A DNA stretch of 64,000 nt from Telopea speciosissima (taxonomy: Eukaryota > Streptophyta > Magnoliopsida > Proteales > Proteaceae). The notes under the pieces were generated by a model. That model was not told the origin of the DNA. It did no database searches and worked only from the letters and a program-made list of their open reading frames with translations. Made by a program: the position numbers and the translations under genes. Below are positions 35,801 through 45,887 of the stretch, one piece after another; the first letter of the stretch is position 1, and every line of letters starts with the position of its first letter. The DNA lies in assembly GCF_018873765.1 (NCBI RefSeq), contig NC_057923.1:58770593-58834592 (forward strand), in the 5' to 3' direction.

Positions 35801-38800
35801 TCTAGTATTCAACAAGACACCACACATCATAGATATGTACGAAAAATTAGTGTGGCGGAAGTTAAGAAGCCTTAAGAAAGATGAAAGCAGGCAAGACACC
35901 AGGCCCAAAGGAGATTCCTATAGAAGTGTGAAAAACCCTAGGAGGTTGTGGGGTATATTGGTTAACCGATCTGTTTAACAAGATTATGAACACAAGGAAG
36001 ATGTCAAATGAATGGAGGAGAAGTATTGTAGTCCCGATTTAAAAAAATAAAGGTGATATTCAAAGTTACAATAACTATAGAAGCATAAAGCTAATGAGGC
36101 ACACTATGAAACTTTGGGAGAAGGTCATTAAAGCCCATTTAAGAAGAGATGCCCATATCTCGGTGAACCAATTTGGTTTTATGCCAGGTAGATCCACGAC
36201 AAAAGCTATCTACTTATTGAGGAGGCTCATGGAAAGATGTAGAGATAGCAAGAAGGACCTCCATATGGCCTTTATTAACTTGGAAAAAGCCTATGACCGA
36301 GTCCTTAGAGATTTAATCCGACATGTTCTAATGAAGAGGGATATCGAGTAAATATGTGGATGTACTTAGAGATATATATGAGGGCGTGGTGACTAGGGTG
36401 AGATCTATGGGAAATCAGGGCAAGGTATTCCCAATTACGATCGAGTTACATCAGGGATCAACATTAAGCCCCTATCTATTTGCGCTTATCATGGACGACC
36501 TAACCAAGAACATTCAAGACGAGGTCCCGTGGTATATGCTCTTCGCTGATGATATCGTTTTGGTGGATGAGACAAAAGCAGGGATTAACGTTAAGATAGA
36601 GCTTTGGAGATCAACCTTAGAACCAAGAGGCTTTAAGATCAGTAGAACAAAGACAGAGTGTATGATGTGTAATTTTAGTCATATTATGATGGATACTGAC
36701 ATGGTGCGAATTGAGGAAAGAGAGATACCTCCAAGTGACTATTTTAGATATTTGGGGTCAATCATAAATAAAGAAGGGATCATAGAGGATGATGTTTCAC
36801 AAAGAATTAAAGTTGGATGAATGAAGTGGAGTGGTGCGTCCGGAGTGTTGTGTGACCGACGTATTCCTTTAAAGCTTAAAGGAAAGTTCTATAGGACTGT
36901 TGTACGACTGTCTATGATGTATGGGATAGAATGTTGGGCAATTAAGAAGTGTCATATTGAGAAGCTTTGTCTAGCAGAGATGAGGATGTTCAGATGGATG
37001 TGCGGAAAGTAGGAAGGATAAAGTGAGGAATGAATGTTTTAGAGCTGACTTGGGAGTTGCCATGGTCAATGATAGGCTCCGAGAGAGTTGTTTGAGGTTG
37101 CATGGTCATTTTCTACGGAGGCCTAGGGATGCCCCAGTAAGGAGGAGCAATATGATCTCGATTGAAGGAGCTAAAAGAGCTAGAAGCAGGCCTAAAACGA
37201 CCATAGGAGAAGTTGTGAGGAAGGACATGTGTAGTCTAAGTCTTGTACCAAGTATGACCTCGGATAGAGCCTATTGGAGGGCAATGATCCATGTAGCAGA
37301 TCCCATTTGGCTGAGTTTCTCCTATCTTGCTCGGCTGTGCCTCTTTTCTCTTACTTTCATCTTTCATTTTTCTTCTCAGTTCCCATCCCTCTTCCTCCCA
37401 TTTCTTCATCCCCCCCTTTTTTGTTGTGTTTAGACCTCAGTTTTCCCCATATTTGTCAAGGCGATAGGCGAATCATGGCAGTCGAGGGGTGAAAAAACAT
37501 AAGGCGACACCAACCAAGGCGCCCCAAAACAAACCGCCTGGACAACCTTGGTTTTCCGTACTTTTTTTGTTCGGATCCATGTAGCCGACCCATTAAGTTG
37601 GATAAGGCTGAGTAGTTTGTTGTTGTCGTTTTGCTTCAAAATATCCGTTCACCCTTTAAGGTTGTTTCTCGCATCTGATGGAACAATTGCATGAACCCAT
37701 AACTACTTTTCTGGATCCTCGCTGATCATGCCTCATATAGATTGATAAACTTTCTCAATAGATGCTCAAAATTTGTATTTCTTTTTTTTTACTTTTGGGC
37801 TGACAAACTTTTCCCTCCCTTTGGCATCAGAACACTTAATAAAGATTGATTTTTCCAGGAAATCTTTATCCAAAAACAAAAGCATGACAGACCCAATGCA
37901 TTGGCCACAGTTTAGGTATAGGTTACAAGGAGCTGATGGAGTATAAAAAATTTTACAACGTAGAAATTGAAAAGAACTTTTGAGTTTTGAGAAAAGTGTT
38001 CATGTTTACATATTCATTAAAATAAATTTCACACCCTATTAATTAATCTCTACAGGTAATCCTAGAACAACTTGGAGCAAGTTAATATTTCTAAGCTAAT
38101 TAAAAATAAAATCTAAATTTTCAACCCTCCACCAATTCCTCACCGAACTAATTGAAGGTGCTTTACTGGACAACATTAGAACTCTTTAATATTTGAAGCA
38201 CTACTATTTAGACTTTACAGATGATTCCGGGAATAAGGTGATTCTTTTTGTGTTGAAACTAGACTATTCATATGGTCCATAAGTGCCATTGCTCATGTTG
38301 GCATGTCTGGACGATACAGGATGATGATGAACCGCCCCCCCCCCCCCCCCAAACAAGACCTCCTTGGCGGCTTCTGTTGTATACAAGATCTTCTGGTCTG
38401 ACCGTAACTAACCTTGTCAAATTATCCTATTCTCTTCCAGTCTTTTAGATGTTAAGAATTGATTTGAAGATCCTAGGGAAAATTACTGTGGAAGTTCTGG
38501 ATAGTTGGATAATCTAATTTGATCTTATAATATTATTAGTATGTTGAATGCCATTGGTAGGCCATTCTTATCATTTACCTATGAGGTACTTTGAATGTCC
38601 TCATTCCTAAGCAAATATTGAGGGCCAGATGCAAATGCACGTGTTCATAAACTAACTTGATTGTGGAATTGGATAGGTCATGCAGAGGCTATTGATGGGC
38701 TCCATGTTGGGGATGATTTGAATGAACCAACAATGGGTGAGAAGCTATCAAGACTAAATGTATTTGATGATGACAAAGCCAACACTTTGGAAAGCCATGG

Positions 38801-40200
38801 GTCTCCTACTGAGCCAAAACTTCCCAGTGCGGATTCAGTTTATGTTTTGCTTAAGCAAGCGCTACATGCTGATGATCGAGCACTACTGTTAGATTGTTTA
38901 TATATGCAGGATGAAAAGGTGCATTCTTTCTCATGGATTGTATATATGAATCAAACATCGCCAGTAGCTCCGTAATAATTGTTGTTGTGCTTGACACTTG
39001 ACATGCAGATCCAATTCGTAGAATCAATTTTTATGATCTACTAAATCAACATGATCTATTACTGGTTTGCAGGTTATCACAAATTCAACTTCATTGTTAA
39101 ATCCATCTGATGTTCTCAAACTCTTGGACTCCCTAGTATCTATGATTCAGTCAAGGTGAAACCCGAATACTTTTTTATGGGCAATTTCAAGCAGATGAAT
39201 CTTCCACATTTTTTGAGAGTGTATCCAACTCCAAAATCCAAATGCACTTATTCAGGAAAAAAAAAAAAAAACAATTTTGTTCAACTTCAACTTTGATGCT
39301 TGTCTGCATTTCTATATAAATAACCTATCAATAGGATAGCCATTCTATCCTTTTCATGACCACTTTGAGGTTCTTGCCGGGATTTAGATTGCATTCTTTT
39401 GGCTCTGCTGCAAAACCTCATCATGGACTTGCAATGGATGGTTTGGAGCAAACAGCTTTTAAGAAAGTTGAGCTGCTTGGTTTCATCGAACTGTAAAATA
39501 TAGAGCATAATGGGTGTTCATGTGGCAATTTCACAGTAGGGGTGCTGTGTTGGTTTGTACCCTTCCGTGGCTAAGGAATTTGCTTCTTCAGCAAGCCAGT
39601 TGTATAATGTCCCAGGAATCTTCTCTGCTCACCCTCAACTCTCTAAATCAGGTTAGTCTCTAGCTTCAGTAGAGCATCTGCCCCCTTTCTCTCTCGAAGG
39701 TATTTGAATATGATATGATGGAACCCCAAGGGGGTTGCTCAGTTGGCAAGGACCAAACACCTCACAAATAAGAGGTCATGACTCATGAGTTCAACTCTCC
39801 TTGGGGCCTATCCAAAAAAAAAATTGATCTGATGGGTGCTCTTTCTTCCCTTGCAGCTGATTGAGTCTAGAGTTTCTTCCTTACGGTCAGCAGTCAAGCT
39901 ATCAAGTTGCTTAGACTACCTTTTTGTAGGGGTGAGTGTGTTAAAAGATCTGTTTTTTTTAAAGTGAGATCATGCGGTTTGTTGAGGTTCAATTGATGTT
40001 ATTTATCTCCCTCACAGATCTCTGATGATGTGGCTGATGAGACGAGGATGATAAAACCCATAGTTTATGAGGATAAGGATGAAAGTGATGAAGAGGAGCC
40101 AAAAGATGCTATGGAAACTGATGAAGAGAGTGACGAAGAAGTCAAGGAAGCCATTTATGGTTTTAGTGATTTTGAAGAAAGCGATGACACGAGGGAATAA
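32855..40200 (+). CDS. UTP5: UTP5/WDR43-like nucleolar protein, C-terminal (Utp12) exons only
   Basis: Exons: 32855-32983, 38677-38918, 39073-39155, 39540-39651, 39857-39931, 40018-40200. All joins keep frame with GT/AG borders. The product has a basic KKKVSKKR patch, [13 protein letters not shown], then the Utp12 domain ([60 protein letters not shown]) and an acidic tail ([18 protein letters not shown]). Plant UTP5/WDR43 is a t-UTP/SSU-processome component for 18S pre-rRNA transcription and processing in the nucleolus, and normally has an N-terminal WD40 propeller. No WD40 exons are visible upstream. Exon 1 starts in mid-codon after TACTGCAG, so it continued an earlier exon. A start at ATG 32866 would give 270 residues in frame. 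Either the propeller is lost or it lies beyond a very large intron. Confidence 0.8.
33600..34200 (-). repeat. LTR-like sequence in the first UTP5 intron
   Basis: On the minus strand it begins TGTCAACAGAAGAAAG at 34200, with a TATAAATA box at ~33791-33799 and a TTGGTATC motif at ~33590 that partly matches a primer-binding site. Possible interior sequence continues to ~33050. No coding region. Confidence 0.45.
34316..34759 (+). mobile_element. very small LTR retrotransposon (TRIM/SMART type)
   Basis: Two short direct repeats (34316-34382, 67 bp; 34692-34759, 68 bp) share ATATACATTG..TAGTCCTTACCTA. A full 12-base initiator-Met tRNA site TGGTATCAGAGC (34383-34394) follows the left one, and a G-rich polypurine tract (34663-34688) precedes the right one. 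Removing the MITE at 34472-34626 leaves ~290 bp in total. No target duplication is visible because the right end abuts an RTE LINE. Confidence 0.75.
34464..34634. mobile_element. hAT-type MITE inside the TRIM element
   Basis: Element 34472-34626 with ends CATAGTTGTCAAGGC and GCCGTGACAACTATG. Flanks GATGACAC (34464-34471) and GATGGCAC (34627-34634) match at 7 of 8. Same family as 37448-37550. Confidence 0.82.
34760..37635 (+). pseudogene. RTE-type LINE, 5'-truncated and broken
   Basis: Starts within the endonuclease domain (YAPKVGLDE, then [26 protein letters not shown] to ~35250), missing its N-terminus. Reverse transcriptase runs ~36030-37010, with [38 protein letters not shown] and the catalytic FADDIVLV. 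The C-terminal part has [19 protein letters not shown] and [14 protein letters not shown]. The 3' end TAAGTTGGATAAGGC...TTGTTGTTG is typical of RTE. Stops (for example 35245, 36351, 36818, 37010) interrupt it. It lies in a UTP5 intron on the sense strand. Confidence 0.9.
37440..37558. mobile_element. hAT-type MITE inserted in the LINE 3' region
   Basis: Element 37448-37550 (103 bp), ends CATATTTGTCAAGGCG and CGCCTGGACAACCTTG, flanks GTTTTCCC and GTTTTCCG (7 of 8). Confidence 0.8.
37640..38676 (+). other. remainder of the first visible UTP5 intron
   Basis: AT-rich with a C-run at 38334-38350. The acceptor used is GGATAG|GTCATGC at 38676/38677. Nothing else recognised. Confidence 0.4.
39711..39835 (+). 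mobile_element. tRNA-derived SINE in a UTP5 intron
   Basis: Element 39722-39824 with box A-like TTGCTCAGTTGGC and box B-like GAGTTCAACTCTCC, ending in an A tail. Duplications TGATATGATGG (39711-39721) and TGATCTGATGG (39825-39835). Confidence 0.75.
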
Positions 40201-40902
40201 GATTTTCATAGTAACCAAACCCCCTTCTAAGGAATTCTGAATTTTTGGTCCTAAGAAAAAAACAGGAGAAGTTACATAATGAACCTCCCCAGACCCCGCA
40301 CTGGGTACGCCCTTTTTAAGGAAACAGGGGATGGTACTTGATTCAGGGTAGCATACTACCCATTGCACTGCAACAGTTTTGAGAATCTGATTGTCATTGA
40401 TTGCTTACTCCAATGTAGCAAATGTTGTATTAATAGGGGATGGTAATGGATTCAGGGTTGCATACCATCCATTGCAGTGGTACAATTTTGAGAATCTGAT
40501 TATCACTGATTGATTGCTTACTCCAATGTAGCAAAAGTTGTATTGCACAAGTATGTGCTAAAATTTTGACATTTAGTTTTGAAACTATTGCAATACTTGT
40601 CAATTTGAGCTAATTGAAACTTGAGTTCTCAGGCTATGTGTTGCCATGGCTAGTGATCTGAACAAGAAGATATTGATCGATTCAGTAGTTGGAGGTTTTC
40701 TCAGCTAAAGGAGTACATTAGTTGATTAGTGAATGAGAAAAAACTGAGCTGATTGAGTAGGGAATTTTTAAAATTTTTCTTAGTATATTTATATGTATTT
40801 TTTTCCTGTGAAGATAAGGTCTACATGTTTTCTGTAAATGGTTTGAACTTGGAGGGGGCTAGGCTATTCAAATATGTGATGACTATTGAAAATTACTTTT
40901 TA
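40201..40902. other. 3' flank of UTP5 with an Au-SINE scrap and a tandem duplication
   Basis: 40281-40318 (CCTCCCCAGACCCCGCA, then TGGGTACGCCCTTTTT) is the 3' end of an Au-type SINE with a short internal deletion. 40327-40435 and 40436-40550 are two ~110-bp tandem copies (GGGGATGGTA...AGCAAAWGTTGTATT). The UTP5 polyadenylation site probably lies here. Confidence 0.6.
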
Positions 40903-41242
40903 GGGGAAAATATAGGGACACCCCCTTAATTATGGGCCTTATGACCCGTTTTCATGTACACCCCCCTCATCTTTAAAACCTTTTGAGTCAGTCCATTGAG
41001 TTAACTCACCATTACCTAACTAATAAAAAACTTAAAGTTACTAAAATACCCTCTATACCTTAATACATTAAAAAACAAAAAGACTTGATTACCCTAAATC
41101 CTCCCACCCTTCCAGTTACCTCATTTCCCAAATCTCTCACGAAACCTCCTCACCACCGCTATCTCTTGTACCCCTACCCTTCACCTCCGATCACCGTCTG
41201 TCATGCATCTTTGGTCGCCGTTGCTACTCCTCAAGTAAGCGC

Positions 41243-41276
<34 letters not shown>

Positions 41277-42338
41277 TTCGTCGCATCTTCTGCAACTAAA
41301 AACCATTCCCTATTTTTGTGCAAATAAAACCATTCCCCACTCACTTTGTCACATCTTCTGCAACTAAAAACCCACCCTTATTTTTTGGATAGCTAATAAA
41401 ATGTCTAATTGGATTTTCTCTCGTTAACTACAAAAGCCATAGGCAATCAAACTAAAAACCCTTCCTTCTTTTTCATCTTTCTCATATAGTTTGGAAAGAA
41501 TTTTTTTTTTTTTTTTTTTTGACAATTTTACTTTTACAATGGCATTTTTGTAATCATCTGAAAAGAGGTACAATAGTAAAAGAATTGATATTTACCATTA
41601 GGCTCTGTATGTTTCGGTGTAAAATTTTACTTGAAAATTTTTGCTTAAAAAATTTAGATGTTGAAAAATGTTCCGATGTCTGTTTTTGTATGGAAACAAA
41701 CATTAGAAAATTTTTCATAACATGTAAAATTTTTCAGGTAAGATTTTACGACGAAACAAACGGAATCTCAATAGCAAATTTTACAAAGTCCCCACTTAAG
41801 CAGAGACAAGGCCATAATAACCCCTAACCCACCCACCCTCTCTGTGGCCCTCAAACTTTCATTTTGAAAGAGCCCAAGCACCCGGATTTGAAAATGTTGG
41901 ATGGAATTCCTTGTCTGTTTGATTATAAAACAAGTAATTATCTAGTGTTAAAAAGAAGACCATCTATCAAATCCCTCTTCGGTATGGTTTATACCTTCGC
42001 TTATACTCAGTTGAAATCAAGAGACCATCTATCAAATCCTTCTTCACATATATCAAATCCCTCTTCATCAAGTGTCCTCCGTTTTACTTTTCCCCACACA
42101 AGCACTATTGTGCCCTTCTAAATCAAACAAATTCAACGAACTCAGACTCTCTGATTCGCGTATGATCTCTCTCTCTCTCTCTCTCTGTTCAATCTCTTCT
42201 CAGATCCCTCTCTCTATGAAATCCCTAAATCAATTTGAAGATTTCCTTCTCTGAAATTCCTAAATGGAGATTGTTTATTTTTATCTCTTAGTTCGTATAT
42301 ATTGATCCTGGAGGCTCCCTTACCATCTTCAATGCAGG

Positions 42339-43346
42339 ATGACGTATTTTACTTTGCATATCCATCATGGGGGGCATGATCAGCGAGGATCCAGAATATT
42401 TCATTTGAGATGTTGACATTATTGGTGAGCTTGGGCTTCATAAGACATGCAACAGATGTCATTTGCTTCCTCACATGTTGTTTAAGGATGGACCGAGATT
42501 TTTGACTAGTGATAGAGATGTGTTGGATATGTTTGTAATGCATGAAGGTAGGCCCCATATTGCACTGTATGTTGTTAACTTAGAAGATGATGCAATTGGT
42601 GGAAGGGATGAGGATGTTGCTATTGATGAAGGATTGATACCTGCTGGAGACGTAGGTTCACATAGTGTGGTTGATGTTTTTAATTTTCAGATTTTGCTGA
42701 AGGAGTTATTCTCAGTGATGGTTTTGGTGATGCTACAGATGATGTATGTGAGAAAAGTGAGGGTGGTAATAAAATTGAAGTTTCTAAAGATAATGAAGAT
42801 GGTAATGATAATAAGGATGAATCATCAGAGTACGGTGATAGTGATGAGCTAAATAGCCTTTCGAACCCATCTAATGATTATAGTCCTAAATAACCTGAGT
42901 TTTTTGAGAGGAATTTGGAGAACCTTATCTTGAAACTTGGTATGAGGTTTGCATCTTTTAAAGTGTATAGAGCTTCACTTAGGGAGCATGTAATCCAGAA
43001 TGGATATGAAAAAAAAAAAAAAAAAAAATGAGAGTTCTAGGGTCACTGTTGTGTGCAAGAATGAATGTGATTGGCGAATACATGCTTCTCCAATGTCTAA
43101 TGATGGGACTTTTCAAATAAAGAATTATCAAGACAAACACAATTGTGCAAGGATTTACAGTAATCGACAAACAAATTCAGAGTGGTTGTGCAAGAAGTAC
43201 TTAGACAGGGTAAGGAATGACCCAAAGTGGAAATTAGGTGTCATGCATAAATCAGCTAGAAGGAAATATATGGTTGATGTGTCTTATGGGAAATCTTATA
43301 GAACAAAAAATAAATCTTTAAACAAGTGTTCAAACTACCACCCATA
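42339..43346 (+). pseudogene. MuDR/MULE transposase remnant, N-terminal and DNA-binding regions
   Basis: Begins after a CAG at 42337 with MTYFTLHIHHGGH, the usual start of plant MULE transposases. A frameshifted PB1-like part follows (HMLFKDGPRFLTSDRDVLDM, RPHIALYVV), then an acidic linker. The DNA-binding domain at 42930-43330 reads VVCKNECDWRIHASPMSNDG, TFQIKNYQDKHNCARIYSNR and RNDPKWKLGVM. An A-run at 43010-43028 breaks frame. The catalytic DDE domain, SWIM zinc finger and C-terminus are absent, so it cannot transpose itself. Confidence 0.82.
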
Positions 43347-43739
43347 AAACAAACAAACAAAAAACTACTGGGTGTTCAAACTATCAAACTTATGACATAG
43401 GCCACTGAGTAGATGAAGATTGGGTATTAGGAGTGTGGCTTTGATTATGTAATGGGACTTGACTTGAACCACTGAATATTGGCAGCTTGCTAGGTTTGCC
43501 GGCCACCAACTGTTTTTGTGATGGTTTGAGCACTTATTGGAACTTGGTTGGGCACTTCTGGCATCTTTTTGCAGCTCTTTTATGTCTCCTTCTTGTTCTC
43601 ATGTGGGATGTTTCTGTAGTCTCAGATATTTTGTTCAAAGTATATGATTTTTTGTTCTTCAAGTATATGTTTAACAGTTTTTCTATTTTCTATTCTTTAA
43701 TCCTCAGTACTTGATTACTATTTTACGTACTGGTGTATG

Positions 43740-44010
43740 AAAATGGAAAATAACCAGCCATGGCTTATTATTAAGGAGATCGAGCTCCCAAATGGGATGC
43801 CAATGGCAATCAAGGTCCTTAACAAAGAAAGCTTCAGACAAGAAAGCTAAAGAGCAGTACATGGCAGAAGTAAGCAGCAATTGGAATAACATACCATGTC
43901 AATTTGGTTAGACTCTATGATTTATGTTATGATTCCACAGTGCAAGCTCTTGAATGTGAGTACATGGAAAAGGGGTCGCTTGATGGTATATTGTTTGACA
44001 AGAACCAGAG
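43740..44010 (+). pseudogene. captured receptor-like kinase fragment (LRK10L/Lr10 type)
   Basis: Reads ELPNGMPMAIKVLNKE, then after a frameshift AKEQYMAEVSS...VNLVRLYD and EYMEKGSLDGILFDKN. This is the ATP-binding lobe (the VAIK lysine is present) of LRK10-like or similar receptor kinases. It is broken by a stop at ~43848 and frameshifts. It lies inside the MULE, between the transposase remnant and the right TIR. Confidence 0.7.
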
Positions 44011-44414
44011 AATGGAATGAGAAAAGCTGCATGAGTTCGTTTGTAGTATTGAACGAATGGAATAGGAAAAATAAGCTCTTTTTGTTTTTTTGTCACTTGA
44101 CAGTTATATTGACCATGGCTTTCGTGCTTAACAGCTTTAAGAGTTCTTTTTTGTTTTTCTTTTTTCTTGTTGCCTTAATTACTACCCAAGTGAGAGCTCA
44201 CATTTATAAGTTCTTTTTTGTTTTTTTTTTTTTAAATCATCATGGGTTCTGTGGTTTCTTTTCAATAACCAAAGAATGGAATGGGAAAATAAGCACTTTT
44301 TTTTGTTGTTGATCTGCTGAAAATATCAGATTTTCTTCTCCTTTGTTAAGAGGTGGGAGAGGGGAACGGTATAGGGGAGTGATGGGGTGAGGAAGAAAAA
44401 TTTATAAGTAGAAA

Positions 44415-44453
44415 TGGGGGTGGGGGTGGGGGTGGGGGTGGGGGTGGGGGTGG
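44415..44453 (+). repeat. (GGGGGT)n microsatellite, G-quadruplex prone
   Basis: Seven G-runs of five or six bases spaced by single T bases. Confidence 0.9.
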
Positions 44454-44754
44454 TACAGGAGAGATGTCCCTAGGCCACGCCCAGGCGCAGATGTGCCCAA
44501 CCCTATGGCAGGTTAGGGAAAAAAAAGTCTTGAGTTGTAGTTACCCTTAAAGGGTATTTTCGTCTTCAAATTTTAATTTGGGCAATCTGGTCCTAAAAAA
44601 ATGGTTGGGTGAACATTGACGTTTAAAACTAAATGACAATGACAGTTAGTTTGATGAACTAATTTACTTGCTTTCAATAGATGGGAGGGTGTACATGAAA
44701 ATGGGCCATAGTTGAGGGGGTGTCCCTATATTTTGCCCTATTTTATCTAAAAAA

Positions 44755-44920
44755 TTTGCATCATGTATACAAGTAAAGTTATCTTTGCAAAGTTACGGAG
44801 ATTCAAATTATCAGAAAACATCTGATCAGCTGGCATTTTTCGTATGAACAATTTCTAATAAAAGAATCCCATAACGCAATACGTCTCCTTGTATTGTTGC
44901 CCTTTTGCCCTCTCCAGGGA
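44755..44920 (-). pseudogene. LRR receptor kinase scrap (kinase C-lobe)
   Basis: Near-identical in order to 16147-16300 of the receptor kinase pseudogene. The minus strand reads RATIQGDVLRYGILLLEI, against KATIQGDIFSYGILLLEM there, then a decayed version of the following exon. Only ~165 bases remain. It lies just outside the right end of the MULE and is followed by a foldback repeat. Confidence 0.8.
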
Positions 44921-44943
44921 ACCCAATGCCCAGGGAGTATTCA

Positions 44944-45050
44944 AGGGGGGGGCATCCAATGGCGAGGCTGTGCCGCACACATCCCAGCGACGTGTGCCAG
45001 TCAACTGTTGGGATGTGTCCAGCAAAGCCCAGCCGTTGGATGCCCCCTGG
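44944..45050. mobile_element. foldback MITE-like repeat
   Basis: GGGGGGCATCCAATGGC at the left pairs with GCCGTTGGATGCCCCC at the right, and CACACATCCCA pairs with TGGGATGTGTCC. No clear target duplication. Confidence 0.55.
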
Positions 45051-45176
45051 AGACGAGGTCTGTGCATCATCAAGAATAAATTGTAATGGATTCATAGGAT
45101 CCCACATGAATTTCACCATTTATTAAAGGGTTTTACAGTACTAGTTTAGACAGCTTGATTGGGTTTCAGTTTGTTT

Positions 45177-45290
45177 TGGTATGTTCCAAAATACCCTCCT
45201 GATACCCATTCTCGCCCTCTCATGCCTCACGATGATTGAGATCCCATTCACCGTGGGTGGGGGGAAACTCGATCCTATGTCTTTTAACCA
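45177..45290 (+). repeat. dispersed ~110-bp repeat, copy 1
   Basis: Shares TATGTTCCAAAATACCCTCC and CATTCACCSTGGGTGG-type words with 63021-63120 and, inverted, with 51831-51945. Function unknown. Confidence 0.6.
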
Positions 45291-45309
45291 TTTTATTTGC
45301 TGATTATTA

Positions 45310-45887
45310 TTATTACGTGGAAGTTGAAATATGATCACTGAGTGAGATGAATGTAAGGTTTTGTATGACATGAATCCATCCACATCGATACATTCATGTC
45401 AGTCATGCATAGATGTGGCAATGGTGACAAGCTATATTCAATATAGACAATGTCATAACCATTTGGGGCTTTGGGTCATGGACCTTTCGGTGTTTAATGC
45501 AGGGCAAGGGTGCCTTTTTCTCCAAAGTACTCTTTTCATATTGGCCCTTGAAAGCTATCCTTCCTTCTCATGTTACATCTCTTGACCACTTCTATCATTC
45601 TACCTTCACATAGGTCCAGTCCTCATCTGCTACCGCACATGCACCCTTTCTAGCTACTCCCATTCGCTCTCTCTCTCTCTCAACATAAGAGTGATTGAAA
45701 GGTATAGAAGTATAGCTTTCCATGTCAAAGAAGAAGTAGAGCTTTCCATGTCAAAGAATTTGTGGGGCAAACAGAAAGCAAAGTGTCCAAGATCCCAGTA
45801 ATGGACTATGAGGTAGGGTCTTGTAAATGCCTCATTCATTATAGCATTTCAACCTTTTTATAATCTTTTTCTTTTTTTAGTGAATAT
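45310..45887. repeat. segmental repeat shared with 12735-13125
   Basis: Left part of the copy that continues at 47509 after the LTR insertion. Its right end GTGAATAT matches the empty site in the other copy. Confidence 0.7.

Larger units (their letters stand above)
40903..44738. mobile_element. Mutator-like element with transposase remains and a captured kinase fragment
   Basis: Ends match in inverted orientation for ~60 bases: GGGGAAAATATAGGGACACC on the left and GGGCAAAATATAGGGACACC (reverse strand) on the right, both followed by CCCY...TTTTCATGTACACCC. Flanks TACTTTTTA and TATTTTATC agree at 6 of 9. The interior holds MuDR-type sequence, a kinase fragment, a (CT)n(AC)n tract at 41241-41272 and a (GGGGGT)n tract. 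Confidence 0.78.

Noticed and set aside
42979-43170. Minus-strand frame opposite the MULE DNA-binding domain
   Set aside because: It is the shadow of the transposase remnant.
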